64,000 nucleotides of DNA from Blastomussa wellsi (GCA_947652115.1 OX393563.1:11602732-11666731), one strand, 5' to 3'. Counted from the stretch's first letter, positions 20,801-32,820 are shown. Notes: a model not told the origin generated them from the sequence alone. A program made the numbers and translations.

Positions 20801-23800
20801 TGGCTGAGCCAAAACCAGGAAACGCATTCAACGATAAACCAAAAAAAAAAAGGATGTAATCAAGCCTTGAAATCAAAACAAGAACACTTATCAAGAGGTT
20901 TCCCTGGGTGCATCCCATTCAACCAAACCATCTGGAAATTACATTCTAAGAACATCAATAATTCAGCAATTAGTTTTGATTGAAAAGATATGTCAAACAC
21001 TCGCTCAACTGTTTCATCACATTTCAAAACACCTTGAAGTTTGTCAAAAAATTAATAGTCCATTGTTCATCATATTTTCAACTATCTTCCTGTCTCTCCT
21101 GTTTGATATATTACATTCAAAATCGTACAGATTAGAAAGTTTTGGTCTTTGGTTTCCATTTTTCCATAAATTTGAAAATTTTGGAAATTTTCTGTTCCAT
21201 CTTGCATTTCCACTCAAGCTTAGTTTCTTGACAACAGGTCTTTACCAGCAAAGCAAATGTTTTTTGTTACACACTACTAAGAATTGCATGTATTTCCTTG
21301 ACATGTTTCATGTCTGTGAATTCCAGAAATTAAAATAAAGACTCCCATGTTACAAACAATATTTATTAGAAAATCAGATGTAAATTAACATCATCATACC
21401 AGTAACATGTACGTTGTATGATGTACATGTATGAAAATCACAGTCAGAGTGTAATGTTTAAAGTCTCTTTAGGAAAAGGGTATTGTAAACCAGGGCAGGG
21501 AAATGGCTGATTATTGAAATTTCTATTTTCCTTTTTATATTGCCAAATGCTATTGCTACATGTACCAAGTATACAAATAAGTTAGATTAAAAGATTATAC
21601 AACTTCTGTACTGTACAGAGCATGATACAGTGGTAGAACTTGAATTTGGGGGAAGAAGGATTACAAGAATGTGGATTGACATTCATTGTGTAATTATTCC
21701 CGGATCGGAAAGAGCTTTCTTCTCAATGATATCGCCCCATAAAAATATGATGCGTACAGTTTACTATAACAGCGAATATCTCGCGAAATAAACACGGGCT
21801 CCCGCAGATATTTTCCTTTTCTGGATGGGAATAATTATTTCAAACTGTGTCTCAAAAGGTAAAGCCGTAATATGCAAAAGTATTAATTTTGTGCCCACAA
21901 TTCATTTTGGATTTGCGTCCTGAGGTGTGAAAATTGTCACCTCGGACATCATTTTTTTAATGCCCACTTTTTGTTGTCTCAGCCCATCGTGTTTTTTTTT
22001 CAGTTGGTTGCTTTAATTCCGAGAAATATCTTAAGATGGGTGGGTTACCTCATTTATACAGCAAAAGTGAAAAATGGAAATTTGGCAACTTCCTCTAGCA
22101 AATTCATATTGAAAGTTGCAAGTTTTGTGGATTAAACTGTCAATCAGTATAGGAACATTGCACTGCAACATTACAGAGTTCCCATCAAAAGAACATCAGG
22201 TTTGACTGCACATCATACATCCAGTTCATGGATCATGATGTACCTGTAGCAAGGAACTGATGAATCATTGCCCATTGCGGATTCGTTGCTTCTTTTGATG
22301 CACCATGGTCTACTGTACTGATCCAGATCAAGAAGTTCCAAAGTAATGTACCCTGTAATTGTTTCACCCAGGTAGTCCAACTTTACATTGTCATGCACTG
22401 TAAATCTGTTTTTCATTGCATTTTACAGAATACGTTATTGCTAGAGTTGATGACATCGTGAACTGGGCTCGTAGGGTAAGCTTGCTAAAACAGTTTAGAG
22501 GTAATAAAGTAGTTATTGCATTTGAAGAACGCCTACTAATCATGTCAGTCCCGTGGTCAGTCTCGTGGGTGTAATCACGATGCCAGGCAATTTCAGGGTT
22601 TGGGCGCCATCTTGGACTGGCTGGCTGGCACAAATAGCCTCAATCTCGTGTGTGCTTACAGGTTTCGATGTTTCAATTTTGTCGAACTTTTGTCGGAGTT
22701 GTATTGATTTATTTGGGCTATCACTGGCAAAGATGATTGAAGCTACTTATCAGAACATCAAAAGCCTGTCTACTGCTGGTGTGTTTTCTAGGAACAGATG
22801 CTGCAATTTGCCTTGCGTTAGAAAACTCAGCTGCTTTTCATTGGAGATTCAACTTCTGTTCGCGTACATAGTTCAGGGTCCGAAATTAACTTTTTTATGC
22901 AGGTGCCAAGTGGCAACTGAACATTTTTTTTCAGTCGCCAAATGAAAAAATCTGGTCGCCAAAAAGTTGTTCGTAAAATTTTTGTGTCACAGCAAAACAC
23001 GAAAACATTGAGTTCTGAAAGACTCAAGACACGCATGTATAATGGCATTAAAATATCGTGTAGCTTACATTTCAGTTTAAAAGGAGTTTTCGTTGAATAG
23101 ATAGCTCTCTTAGTTTGAAGACTGGCCAAATTTTTCGATTTAATTCCTTGGGCGCTCGTTCAAAACATTGACACAACGCTAAAAGTTAGTCGCCTGTTGG
23201 CGACTAGCTGTGAAATTCTGTTCGCCAACACTCAATTTTCAGTCGCATTGGCGACCAGCTGGTCGCAATTTCGGACCCTGTAGTTGCAGGGAGTTGTGAC
23301 ACTCTACTGTTCAAATCAGCCTTATTGTTATCCAAGAAGAACCTTGTAGCGAAAATTTTACAACTCCCGGTGCGAATATATAACAGCAGATTCTGATCAG
23401 TGCCGTGACAGTCTTTGTAATGTGAATTTTATGTTTGCATTTTAGCCTGCGTGTGTTCCGTTTGCTGCGTTGAGTTGTTTACATTTGTTGGGCGACAAAG
23501 AAATTATATCATCTGGATGTTTGTCTTGATGTTTATTATTATGTTTTGGCTTCTGCTACTACTTGCTGATTTTATAATGTTTTGGCTGACAATTAATCAG
23601 TGCAGTCCACAGTCTGAGGTTTTATATACGTACACTGACTTCAACTTTGTTTTTCGTGAATAGCGGTGTCAACCCTATGCAAAAAACTCCAAACATTGTA
23701 TTTTTATGAATAAATTGGTAAAATCATGTTCATCAACAAAAGTTATGTTAAGAGTTTGATACTGATATTTTAAAATGTTGATTTCACCAGCGAATGCACT

Positions 23801-26800
23801 CCTAATCTTTGATTACTACTAGTTCATTAAAGAATAAATGCTGTTCTTATGATTATATACAGAGCATCTGATAGGATATGGTGGTGCGGATCAGCACAAT
23901 TCGCTGATGTCTGCATCCTCTGCATAATCACAGCTACTTTCCACATAAAACTGAAAAGTGTGCTAAGTAATTTATTAGCGATGAAGCCACTGCACACCAT
24001 CCTCACGAACTTAAAATCCGAAGACCTCAATTATTTTGAAGCAGTTTTGCTCCCAAACATCTTCGAAAACACACCAGTTCATTCCAGGCGTTCCATGCGA
24101 CTTTTGCGATGAGCCTGCGTACTAGTTTTGCTTGCACCCTTTCCACATTCGATTGCTCAAAGTATGTTGACGAAGAGTCAGGGAAAAGAAGAATTGATTG
24201 CCACATGGCAGTTCAATAATATCGTGGAGGTTTTCACGCTGGAAGTGACCTCTTGTTGCATTCAATGCAACATACAGTATGTTGTCGTACAACAGATGTG
24301 AGGAAATCTGTTTAGTTGACAGAAGTGGTCCTGAATTCTGTAGTCGCCCCAAAATATACAGCACTCTTTAAATTGCTACATAATTATCTTACCATAGAGA
24401 AGATAGGTAACCAACCATGACATAAAAACTGCTTCTTCCTGACTGCAATTTAAAGAAATCCAACTACAATGATTTAAAAGTCAGTTTATGAAACAAAACG
24501 GTTGTATTATTCTATAATTTTTCCACATAATGTTTCTGAATATTTCCTCATACTTTGCACTGGAAGGCCAAAGACCACAGTTGGCATTTCATTGGATATT
24601 GGCAAATTAAATTTTTGGTCGGCCATTGTCCAATGTTCAACTGTTATTTGTAGCCCTGTAGTGTGTTGGTGTCTTTTCACCGTGGTTTCATTACAAAAAT
24701 ACAATATTTAAACATTATTCATTGTATTTTTAAGGGCTCTTTGTGGCCAATGACATTTGGCCTGGCCTGTTGTGCTGTTGAAATGATGCATTTTGCTGCA
24801 CCAAGGTACCTGTACATGTACATTTTGAATAAACTTTTAGTTATATCCGATAATTGCACTAACAACTACCGGCAATGCACAACAATGAGACACTGATCAG
24901 TAACCAGCCCCAAGACTTTTTAATACATGGTCATGTATGTATGTTCGGACACCAATGAAGTTGCAGTGCCCTAATGTGTTAGACTAGAGAGAGGTTCTGG
25001 TGTGAACCCATACATGCATGAAGTACGTGTAAGGGATCTTGTGGTGTAGACAGTTGTATTCTTGGGCAAGGCATTTTGCTATTAGAATTTTTAATAAGTA
25101 TAGAGTTTCCTGTGATCCTTTCAAGTGGAATCTTTTTTGTTTTTCCACAGATATGACATGGATAGGTTTGGTGTTGTGTTTAGAGCAAGCCCTGTAAGTG
25201 TTACAAATTACAGTTGTATCTTTTCATGTCCATTGCAAACTGAAGTTATGCTCTAACAAATGAGAGATCATCGCAGTTAAGAGAAAGAAAGCCTGAAAAA
25301 TTCAGTCTTGAAAGGGGCTGAAGATTATGGCATAGTTATACAAACATGTGCAATTATGATGACTTTTGTTTTTACCGTGCAATAGTAACAAAAGAAAATT
25401 ATTTAATCAGGCATGCCTTCTGGCATGCTGCTTGAAAGCTGGTGTGTCATTTTGCTCACTTCCTATTTTTTAGCATGTCGTTATTGCTATTTCTAAACCG
25501 ATGACCTCTACAATAGTACTTGTGCAGTACTCTACCAACTGCGCTATCAAACCAACTTTAAGATGGTCACTTTTTCAGTTTGCAATGTACCTGTAGAAGG
25601 TGAAGATTTGAAAGCGAATATATATGAAATTTCATATATTTCAACTGGAGATTAAGATTCTAACAAATGAGAGATCATCGTAGAGAGATCATCCTATTTT
25701 TTAGCATGTCGTTTTAGCACCCCTGTGTGTTCATCTTTTTCTCCTGTTTTCCCTTGGAGGGTCACATTTGTGTGGACGAATGTTTAGCGGGGTGATTGTC
25801 ATGTGTTCTTGAAGAACACACTTTAACCTTAGTTCCATTCTCCACCGTGTTTCATGGAGGAGCCAACTACAAGTACAACTACAAGCTGTCTTGGATGTAC
25901 GTGTAAATTATGCATACATAATGTAGCTGGCATGGGGGCTGTGTATATTTGGGTAGCTTTTGTCTCTTCGCCTAAATGCACAATAATTAGTAATTGATAA
26001 TAATAGTATTTTAAACTTTCAATTTGTTTAGCGCCAGGCTGACGTGATGATTGTTGCTGGAACTCTGACTAACAAAATGGCTCCAGCTTTGAGAAAGGTA
26101 AAAGAATGGTGTGGGATCTACTTTAGTCAATGTCATGTGGTACTTACAGTCAATTGCCATGTGATCAATTTAATACTGCACTGCTTTGGACAAGTGCTAC
26201 ATGTACATAATTATTTAAAGTGTGCCTCTTATGAGCATCACTTTTCTTCTACCAGACGCAAGGAATGGCTTATACACCAATCTTTCACCTTTTTTGATTT
26301 GCGAGACATGGTGGCCAAGTGGTTAGTGCCTAAAGCCCTTGGTCTGTGGATTTACATGTAGCTTTATGGTTTCACGTGGGAGGCGCTGTAGCCTAATGTT
26401 TAATGCACTGGACTCTGGATCAGGCAGTATGTGCTTGTGTCCTGGCCTACATATATTATATTTCTGATGTTGGACAAGAAGCTTTACTCTTGTAGGGCCT
26501 GTGTGCACCCTGGTGTGTAAGGGTTGCAATGGACTGTCATTCCATCCAGGCAGTGGGGGGGGGGGGGGGGGGTGGTGGGTGGTTAGAAATACTCAGAGTC
26601 TCTTCTTGCTTAAGAAACCAGGATGGGTTCAAGTGCTGGGTGAGGTCGTTACGCTGTTGGACAACACACTTTACTTTGACAGTAACTTTCCTTACCCAAG
26701 AGGGAATAAAAAATTATTATGAAACACAAATTTTGCATTTACAGGTGTATGACCAAATGCCTGAACCACGCTGGGTTATCTCTATGGGAAGGTATGAAGT

Positions 26801-27584
26801 GTACATGCACATTAAGTGCTTTTGTTGCTAAAAGGACCCTAGTCAGCCACATCTTTGTTGTTGTTTACATGTGAGAATTTCAGTGTTATATTTTATGTGG
26901 ATCGTGCCGAAACGAAATCCTTTGAGATTTAATTTAAATACTTCAGCAACATACATGTAGCCAACATCAATACAATCAGCATACAATTTTCATAATTCCG
27001 ATGCCGTTGTAAATGGCGGAGGCTGACTAGGGCCCTTTAACTGTACTTTACTCCTTTGCAGGTGCATGCAATCATTGTATTTCCGCCTAACGATAACAGT
27101 ACTTCCTTACACTGTCATTACCGCAACATGACAATATGTATGTTGTGAAGTTGCGCCTATATAACTAATGTTAAGAACAGGCGTTGTGCCAAAAAAAAAA
27201 CGTCCACGTGATACAAAATCCGCCAAAAATAATTACTCCTGGGAAATTCAAAACAAAGGAATTGAAACTGCACTGGTTGAAGACACTTTGCTTTGGACGT
27301 CGTTGCATTCTAGCATGGTGGATTTTTATACCATTTGATCGTTTGCTGCAAAAGGCCTATCCGTATTATTGATTTGGTACTTCTTTGGCCTTGACAGTTG
27401 TGCTAATGGCGGCGGCTACTATCACTACTCGTACTCAGTCGTTCGCGGCTGTGACAGGATTGTACCAGTGGATATCTATGTCCCAGGCTGCCCTCCAACA
27501 GCCGAGGCACTGCTGTATGGAGTCCTGCAGCTGCAGAAGAAAATACGCCGCAGCAAGCCCATCAGGATGTGGTACCGGAAGTGA
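17891..27584 (+). CDS. NDUFS7: NDUFS7, mitochondrial complex I PSST subunit (N2 cluster), complete gene
   Basis: Eight coding exons are firm in phase: 18669 (or 18676)..18741, 20323..20402, 22429..22475, 24735..24805, 25151..25193, 26032..26097, 26745..26791 and 27398..27584. They encode a matrix-targeted Fe-S subunit of NADH:ubiquinone oxidoreductase. Diagnostic segments in order are [90 protein letters not shown] and [18 protein letters not shown]. The tandem CC, the Cys of SCANG and the Cys of PGCPP are the N2 [4Fe-4S] ligands. The first exon is uncertain: 17891..17912 or ..17924 (MAVAVCGG...) spliced to 18669, or the tiny exon 18324..18331 (ATGGATGG) spliced to 18676. Either gives about 205-215 residues, the usual length; the first option makes the better, acid-free presequence. 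The introns carry a SINE and a hAT-like MITE. Confidence 0.93.
18155..18272. repeat. 59 bp direct tandem duplication
   Basis: Two nearly identical 59 bp units (18155-18213 and 18214-18272) begin ACATATAAGGTGTA and differ at very few bases. They lie just 5' of the ATGGATGG candidate exon. At about 18599-18632 four copies of CTTGATTA form a separate small tandem array. Confidence 0.8.
19790..19951 (-). mobile_element. Fragment with CAGGGGCGGATCTAG terminus (hAT-like), other end not found
   Basis: The stretch ends CTAGATCCGCCCCTG at 19937-19951, the complement of a terminal sequence common to hAT-type MITEs in animals. A matching left end was not seen, so this is probably a truncated copy in NDUFS7 intron DNA. 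Confidence 0.4.
22874..23280. mobile_element. 407 bp MITE with CAGGGTCCGAAATT termini
   Basis: Terminal inverted repeats CAGGGTCCGAAATT and AATTTCGGACCCTG are exact. The 5 bp TAGTT is duplicated at 22869-22873 and 23281-23285. Inside, several GTCGCC/GGCGAC palindromes are repeated near both ends. The CAG...CTG ends suggest a hAT-like origin, though that family usually makes 8 bp duplications. Confidence 0.8.
25492..25560 (-). repeat. Degenerate tRNA-like sequence
   Basis: The minus strand reads GGTTTGATAGCGCAGTTGG, then TAGAGTACTGC and GGTCATCGG, resembling the D arm and variable region of a tRNA. The T-loop motif is lost (GGTTTAGAAAT), so it is a remnant rather than a gene. Confidence 0.4.
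26385..26655 (+). mobile_element. SINE S1 copy in NDUFS7 intron, plus orientation
   Basis: The tRNA-like head GGCGCTGTAGCCTAATGTTTA at 26384 is followed by GCAATGGACTGTCATTCCATCC (26527-26548), a G run, and AGAAATACTCAGAGTC. These are the complement of the S1 body blocks seen at 47.9 kb. A second, shorter tRNA-like start (GGTGGCCAAGTGGTTAGTGC) precedes it at 26310. Confidence 0.5.
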
Positions 27585-27585
27585 G

Positions 27586-28298
27586 GTGAGTACACGGATT
27601 TCATCGACTACAGTGGCAGAAGATAAAACGTAGCCTTGAATGCTGCTGATCAGGGTGGCCCGGGAGAGGCGGGAGTCCCGCTTAAAATTACCAATCATCG
27701 TGGTGCCTTTGAGGGGTTAAAACTGACGATTTGGTATCGCTTAGTGATTGAATTGATTCAGTAACTGTAAGGCTATTTCGGATCCTAACCAAAGTGTCGG
27801 TGACGTCACTCGCAAACCAGGAATACAGCATTTCCGAGTTGGCTTTTGCCTCTGGGTGAGAACGAGTCATGCGAAACTAAAATGTGTTTCACTCTTTTCA
27901 TATAAAAGGTTTTGGACGAAAATTCGTTTTCAAAAGGGACAAAAGGCCACTCGAATTGGCCTATTGGCCCCCCTAGGGTGAGAATGAATACTACATGATG
28001 CCGGCGCCTTTGTTTTTAGGGACATCCTTAAAATTTGCTTCCATCACACCCGTCAATTGACTCGATTTATAAACATCGGACACCAATTCGCGGTCCCGAG
28101 GGTGTCCGCTATAACGGGAGTTGACTGTATATTGCAATCATCTAGCGATCAAAAAGGGCAACAACGAGACTAAATCAAGGGAGAAACAATGGTTGAGAGA
28201 CAAAGCAGATTACGATCATGATAGGAATGAAAAATTCTAAAAGGTATGCTACTCATGACGCAGCTCTTTTAATTTTTATTTATTTATTTTCATTGCAG
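27586..28298 (+). other. Probable intron in the NDUFS7 3' untranslated region
   Basis: The stop codon TGA (27582-27584) is followed after one base by the strong donor GAG/GTGAGT. A strong acceptor with a pyrimidine tract, ATTTATTTTCATTGCAG, ends at 28298. A downstream AATAAA at 28629-28634 could end the transcript. Confidence 0.55.
27825..27965. repeat. Fold-back repeat F1, degraded copy
   Basis: Pieces TTTCCGAGTTGGCTTTTGCC and GGCCACTCGAATTGGCCTATT bound a stretch with the F1 CATATAAA and GTTTTCAAAA blocks. It lies within the 3' UTR intron of NDUFS7. Confidence 0.5.
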
Positions 28299-28809
28299 GC
28301 TGCATTTTGGGCTCTTTTTGATCCAGCACTACGTGATCATCAGTTGAAAAATCCTTGCTTTTTTTGTAAATACAGTCAAGCACTTGTTGTTCGTTACTGA
28401 CAGCGTCTGTCAATGGCCTTGCTGGTTTTGTAAAGTATTGTAGACATTGCCTCCTATAATGTTCATGTCACGGATATTGTGTTAATGCGAAAACAGATTT
28501 CACTTTCTGATAATAGAGGGCGTATTGAAATGGATAAAAGTTGCTATATTTGTGCATGACAATTAAGTTTGCGCGAGATCCCTCAAGATACATCTAAGTG
28601 TGTCAATCGGTCAAAAAAGAAGTGTTCAAATAAATATTGAATTGTATCATGTTACTCATACATGGACGTTAATTATTCGCTTTTCTGTTCAAACGCTCCT
28701 CAAAATGTTTTCTCTGTGCTGCGTAAAAGCGGTAAATTAGTCCCGCGTGGAATGTTGGCGAACTCTGGCTTTCAGCTCTCCTCCTTGAAGTTCCATACTC
28801 GAAACATTA

Positions 28810-28991
28810 ACAATATAATTTGGTTTTATCAACTGGGTTGATAATGTCAATTGGCCACCGTAAAGAGATTCAGTTGCTGACGTTTCGAGCGTTAGCCCTT
28901 CGTCGGAGCGCTCGAAACGTCAGCTCTTGAATCTCTTTACGGTGGCCAATTCACATTATCAACCCAGTTGATAAAACCAAATTATATTGTT
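28810..28991. mobile_element. Fold-back MITE family F2, complete copy
   Basis: The arms begin ACAATATAATTTGGTTTTATC, continue through AACTGGGTTGATAATG, GGCCACCGTAAAGAGATTC and CGAGCGTTAGCCC, meet near 28905 at GTCGGAGCG, and return as complements. Other copies: 37757-37866, 48608-49010 (interrupted), 49494-49702, and a half copy at 52655-52756. Confidence 0.8.
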
Positions 28992-29130
28992 ATACTTCCC
29001 ACCGACGCAGCACCACAGTTTCGTTAGAAACTTACCCCCTCGAAACATTAACTCTTCATTCAGATTGCCAAACAACATTAAGAGTTTGATGTCGTTATGT
29101 TAGGTTTATCACGAAACTTCAGTTTCCATT

Positions 29131-30195
29131 CTAGATGGAAGGTTTTTGCGGGTGAGAAGGGGAACGCTTTCGTTTTAAACTGCTCAACTTTCCTTTCTCT
29201 ATTTGAGCGATCTCCAAGGGAATTGGGTGGTGGAAAGTTTTCTTGAGTGAGTTTTCGACTTCCGGCCTGACGTCTCCAGCCAATCTCACATGACACTTGC
29301 ATCCGGGCATCATAATCGTCAGGGCGTGACGAAAGCTGGGAAGGCGCCATGCATACAAGAATGGGTTGATTGCAGAATTGGAAATAACGGCCAAAAATGC
29401 CGAGTCACGCAACCAATGGATAATATCACAAGAGCACTTTGTGCATAAATTCATGATGTAAATCAACAGACATGGTGTCACGTAGCAAATTGAAAACAGA
29501 ATCAGAATCAAGGTAAACGTGCGAGTTAGTTTTTCTTCCATCAATGTCGCTTTCTGGTTGGCTTTAAACAGCCTTTGCAGGCTGTCCTGGCGAATTCTCT
29601 TCCTGCGTTCAATCGTTTTGATAATCTTGAAATAAGCGTAAGCCAGAGTACACAATGTAACTAGGATCACGACATTGGCGAACACTAAGGAAAAAGCGCG
29701 ATAGCCCATCAGAAAATACGGAGTTAAAAACCCGGGCGCCAAAATCCATATCATACCCGAAGCCAGAAATACTCTTGAGTGTTTTACACTTTGTCTGTAC
29801 TTGAAGGGTTTAGAAATGGCATAGAACCGCTCGAGGGTTAATGCCAAAATACTCAACACGGAAACCGTGCAAGGAAGAAAGTACAGCACTTGTAGAAGCC
29901 TGATTAAACTTGGCGAAGGAACAGACGCAGCTTCCATGAGGTGGTAAACCCCTGAAATGGGCTCCGTTGCTGCTCCGACGAGAAGGTCGGTCAGAGCGAG
30001 GTTGAATATGAAGTACGTGAAAGGTGTGCGGAGGTTCTTCAACCGGGGCGGGCTTCTGAGGATGACCAGGCACACCAAGATGTTACACGGAACAGTCACA
30101 AGTGCTAACAGAACAGAGACTGTAGCAGTGAAGAGCGAGAGGGACTTGGGGGCTGGTACCGCCGCACAATCGTCTTCACCTTCCAGTTCAAACAT
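29131..30195 (-). CDS. Class A G-protein-coupled receptor, intronless, 354 residues
   Basis: A single open frame with seven hydrophobic segments. Class A landmarks: N38 in TM1 (VPCNILV), D70 in LALTDLLVG (TM2), ERF at 122-124 in place of DRY (TM3), W150 in TM4, P241 in TM6 (CYVTPCLL, lacking the CWxP tryptophan), and NPFLY at 277-281 (TM7). A basic third intracellular loop and a Cys-bearing helix 8 (PGCKC) follow. Unusually, position 3.25 is Ile, not Cys, the second extracellular loop is almost absent (YFLMGYRAFS), and the third carries CTKCSC (251-256). No canonical TM3-ECL2 disulfide can form. These features are shared with melanocortin and related MECA receptors, so a MECA-like placement is the best guess; the ligand is unknown. 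Start at the first in-frame ATG (30193-30195). Confidence 0.9.
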   Translation of the reverse strand: MFELEGEDDCAAVPAPKSLSLFTATVSVLLALVTVPCNILVCLVILRSPPRLKNLRTPFTYFIFNLALTDLLVGAATEPISGVYHLMEAASVPSPSLIRLLQVLYFLPCTVSVLSILALTLERFYAISKPFKYRQSVKHSRVFLASGMIWILAPGFLTPYFLMGYRAFSLVFANVVILVTLCTLAYAYFKIIKTIERRKRIRQDSLQRLFKANQKATLMEEKLTRTFTLILILFSICYVTPCLLIYIMNLCTKCSCDIIHWLRDSAFLAVISNSAINPFLYAWRLPSFRHALTIMMPGCKCHVRLAGDVRPEVENSLKKTFHHPIPLEIAQIEKGKLSSLKRKRSPSHPQKPSI

Positions 30196-31830
30196 GGCGT
30201 TCTGTTGCGCTTCTTAAGATTTACCGTGGACTGTTGTAGGTCTTGTTAAATATATCTTCGGCTTCGTGTGCATGTAGCTAATACTGAATTCAACGAACTG
30301 TTTTCCTGGTGTTAAGCTTCCGTTGTAATAAACGAGTCTTCGCGAGTGAACCAGATTGTGCTCTTGATAAAAGGTTCTTCAATAGCAGGTTTCACTCCGG
30401 ATGCAAACTTCAAGCTAAGAACATACACCTGCCTGAGGCAATTTACAATCATTCACGTCGGAGTGGACGTCTTTTAAAAGCCGTTTGCCTTACCTTCACA
30501 AATAAGCGAAAGCGCGTCCATTATCGTTTTAGAACAAAACCTCTTGAAAAGAGCGTAGAATAATATTTTTGTGGTGTAAACGAAAGCTGTCATTTAAAAG
30601 CTTTCAAGTAACTTTTGGTGACGGGCTATCGTTTGGTAAATCTGTAAAAAAAGATTGTATCAACTTTGTCATTTCCACAGGCTAGATTTCCCAGTGTTCG
30701 AAGACGTGCCAAAGATAAGTTCTGCTCAATTACAGCGCTTACAACATGAATACGGAATATGGAATATGGATCACCCTTGTGGCTTGATAGCGCTTTTAAG
30801 CCAGCTCGCCGCTAAGTCGTGCTAAGAAGTATGATTACTTTTGGGAACGTGATGCCATAATTCCACTTATTTTATTCCAATTAAAAAATTCTTTTAATTA
30901 ATTAAAAGGAGAAGGCTATAATTTCCCAAGTGCCAAAGTTTTCCTTCTGTGGGTATTTTGAAAGTTTACTTACTTCCAACTTAATTTGTTGGTTGTTTGA
31001 AGAATAAAACTCTCGACCAATTGGAGGGTAACATTTAATTTTGATCGGCATTTCAGCCCATGTTACAGCAAACATCGTATAGTAGACATCCGTTAAACGT
31101 AGTAGACTTTTAAAAAAAGAACTATCATATTTCCAGCGTATTGCTAGTTTAATGTTCTTGAAAGATCCACACAGGCTCAAGCTGGAAGAATTTGGATCAG
31201 CTCTTGAAGGAAATAAAATGTATCTTTGTCGTGTACCGAAAGCCGTTTTTGCCAACCAGAGAACTCTTACTGACGTAACCATAAGCAAGCTCTGGTTTTG
31301 GCTTGTTTGATTATCAAGATAAATCGTACAGCTATTAGATAAAAAGCTGATCGCAGCTGCTACATTTTCTTTCAGTAAGATCTCCGTGTCTCGTGTCGCC
31401 CCTCCAAAACGTCTTATTAACGTACTAATCAAGTGTATTTAAAAAAAGGATAAAATTCATTGTTGTGCTTGAGGGAGGGGTATCTTTCCTAAAATGTTCC
31501 TCTAGGTTATTTAAAATGTTACCTGGTAAGAAATAGCGTGAACAGGGCCGTTTGCCGAGTCACGTAGCGCGATTTGTTTTGTTTTGTAGCTTCAATTGTT
31601 TCCATTAGAAAGTTTTCTCAAGTCCAACTCATACTGAGTAAGCTCCTAAAGTATTCTCTGAGAAGCGAATAGACCTATTCGGCTAACGTGTTTACCTCCT
31701 TGTTGCTACCCAATTCAGATCATGTGATGATTCATTTAGGTGGCAAAGAAGTCTTTGAACAAGTAAAAGCCAAGCAATTTTGCGGTAAAACAGTTTTTCT
31801 TGAACTTTGCCGCACGCATTCTTTTCCCCA
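30196..31830. other. Intergenic stretch upstream of the GPCR
   Basis: No gene with support. A 176-codon open frame on the minus strand (30902-31432, MISTLIRRFGGATRDTEILL...) is the longest item. It has no recognisable domain, no signal peptide and no splice partner, and could be chance or a relic. A self-complementary AATTAATTAAAAG/CTTTTAATT stretch lies near 30891-30908. Confidence 0.4.
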
Positions 31831-32610
31831 GGGCCCTTGAACCTCCTAGCCGGCTGAGCCTGTACAAGAAGAGCAAGTGGGCCTGGGGACACATGATTTG
31901 ATTGGTTAGAATCATTCTCGTCCCCATAGCCCTTTTCGTTTCTCTTAGCCGGAAGGGCTCTGGAGACGTAGGATTTCCATTCCGAGATTCTAGGACTTCC
32001 GGACTTAATGTATTTAGCATTGATGTTTCTACATGTTGTGTGTTGTAATAAGGCGTCCGGCGAACATTTTGACTTCCGTTTAAGATTTCTTTGTTCTCAA
32101 CAGCCAATAAAAAAATCGAATTTTTTTTGAAAATCGTATGTCCCCAGACATTCTCGTCCTCATAGACCTTTTCGTTTCTCTTAGCCGGCAGGGCCTTGGC
32201 ACGAAAAACGAAGGGCTCTGGGGACATACGATTTTCCAAAAAATAAATCGAATCTTTTTACTGGCTGTTGAGAACAAAGAAATATTAAACGGAAGTCAAA
32301 ATGTTCGACAGCCGCCATATCACAACATTCGACACGTAGAAACATCAATTCTATATACATGAAGTCGGGAAGTCCTAGAATCTCTGACTAGAAATTCATG
32401 TCTCCAGAGCCCTTCGTATCTCGTGCAAAGGCCCTGCCGACTAAGAGAGACGATAAGGGCTATGGGGACGAGGATTGGTTAGAATCTAACGAAGGGAGTC
32501 CAATCAAATCGACCGTTTTAAACTTGCCAATCAAACCACTTGTTTTTCGTGCACAGGCCCAGCCGGCTAAGAGGCACAGCGGCTCTGGGGACGTGAATGG
32601 GCCGCACGGT
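31830..32610. repeat. Nested fold-back repeat cluster (families F3 and F4)
   Basis: The outer units carry AGCCGGC, CTCTGGGGAC and ACTTGTTTTTCGTGCACAGG (F3). A second, larger inverted repeat has arms near 31980-32140 and 32240-32385, sharing AACGGAAGTCAAAATGTTCG, TTCTTTGTTCTCAACAGCCA and their complements. At its centre lies a short F3 hairpin (about 32140-32235). F3 reappears at 48.65-48.92 kb. Confidence 0.75.
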
Positions 32611-32820
32611 TTGTGTGATCAGGCATTAAGGTGGCTCGGTCGGATTTTTGAGTGACGATACCTTTCAACTTTGAGCATCTAGTGTACCACCATAGAGTAT
32701 CCGACAGAAAATCGATTGCTCCAGCTGCACTAGAGATAGATCAAAGTTTCAGATGAAGTTAATTTTATCGTGATCGGAGTTACCATAGCAACGTAGTGAC
32801 GTCATGCCTCACTTCACTCG

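Noticed and set aside
22827..23129. 100-codon minus-strand frame near 23 kb
   Set aside because: It lies largely inside the 407 bp MITE, whose ends are defined by terminal repeats and a target duplication.
30902..31432. 176-codon open frame on the minus strand
   Set aside because: No domain, signal peptide, membrane segment or splice partner; composition like the surrounding AT-rich DNA. Mentioned only within the gap entry.
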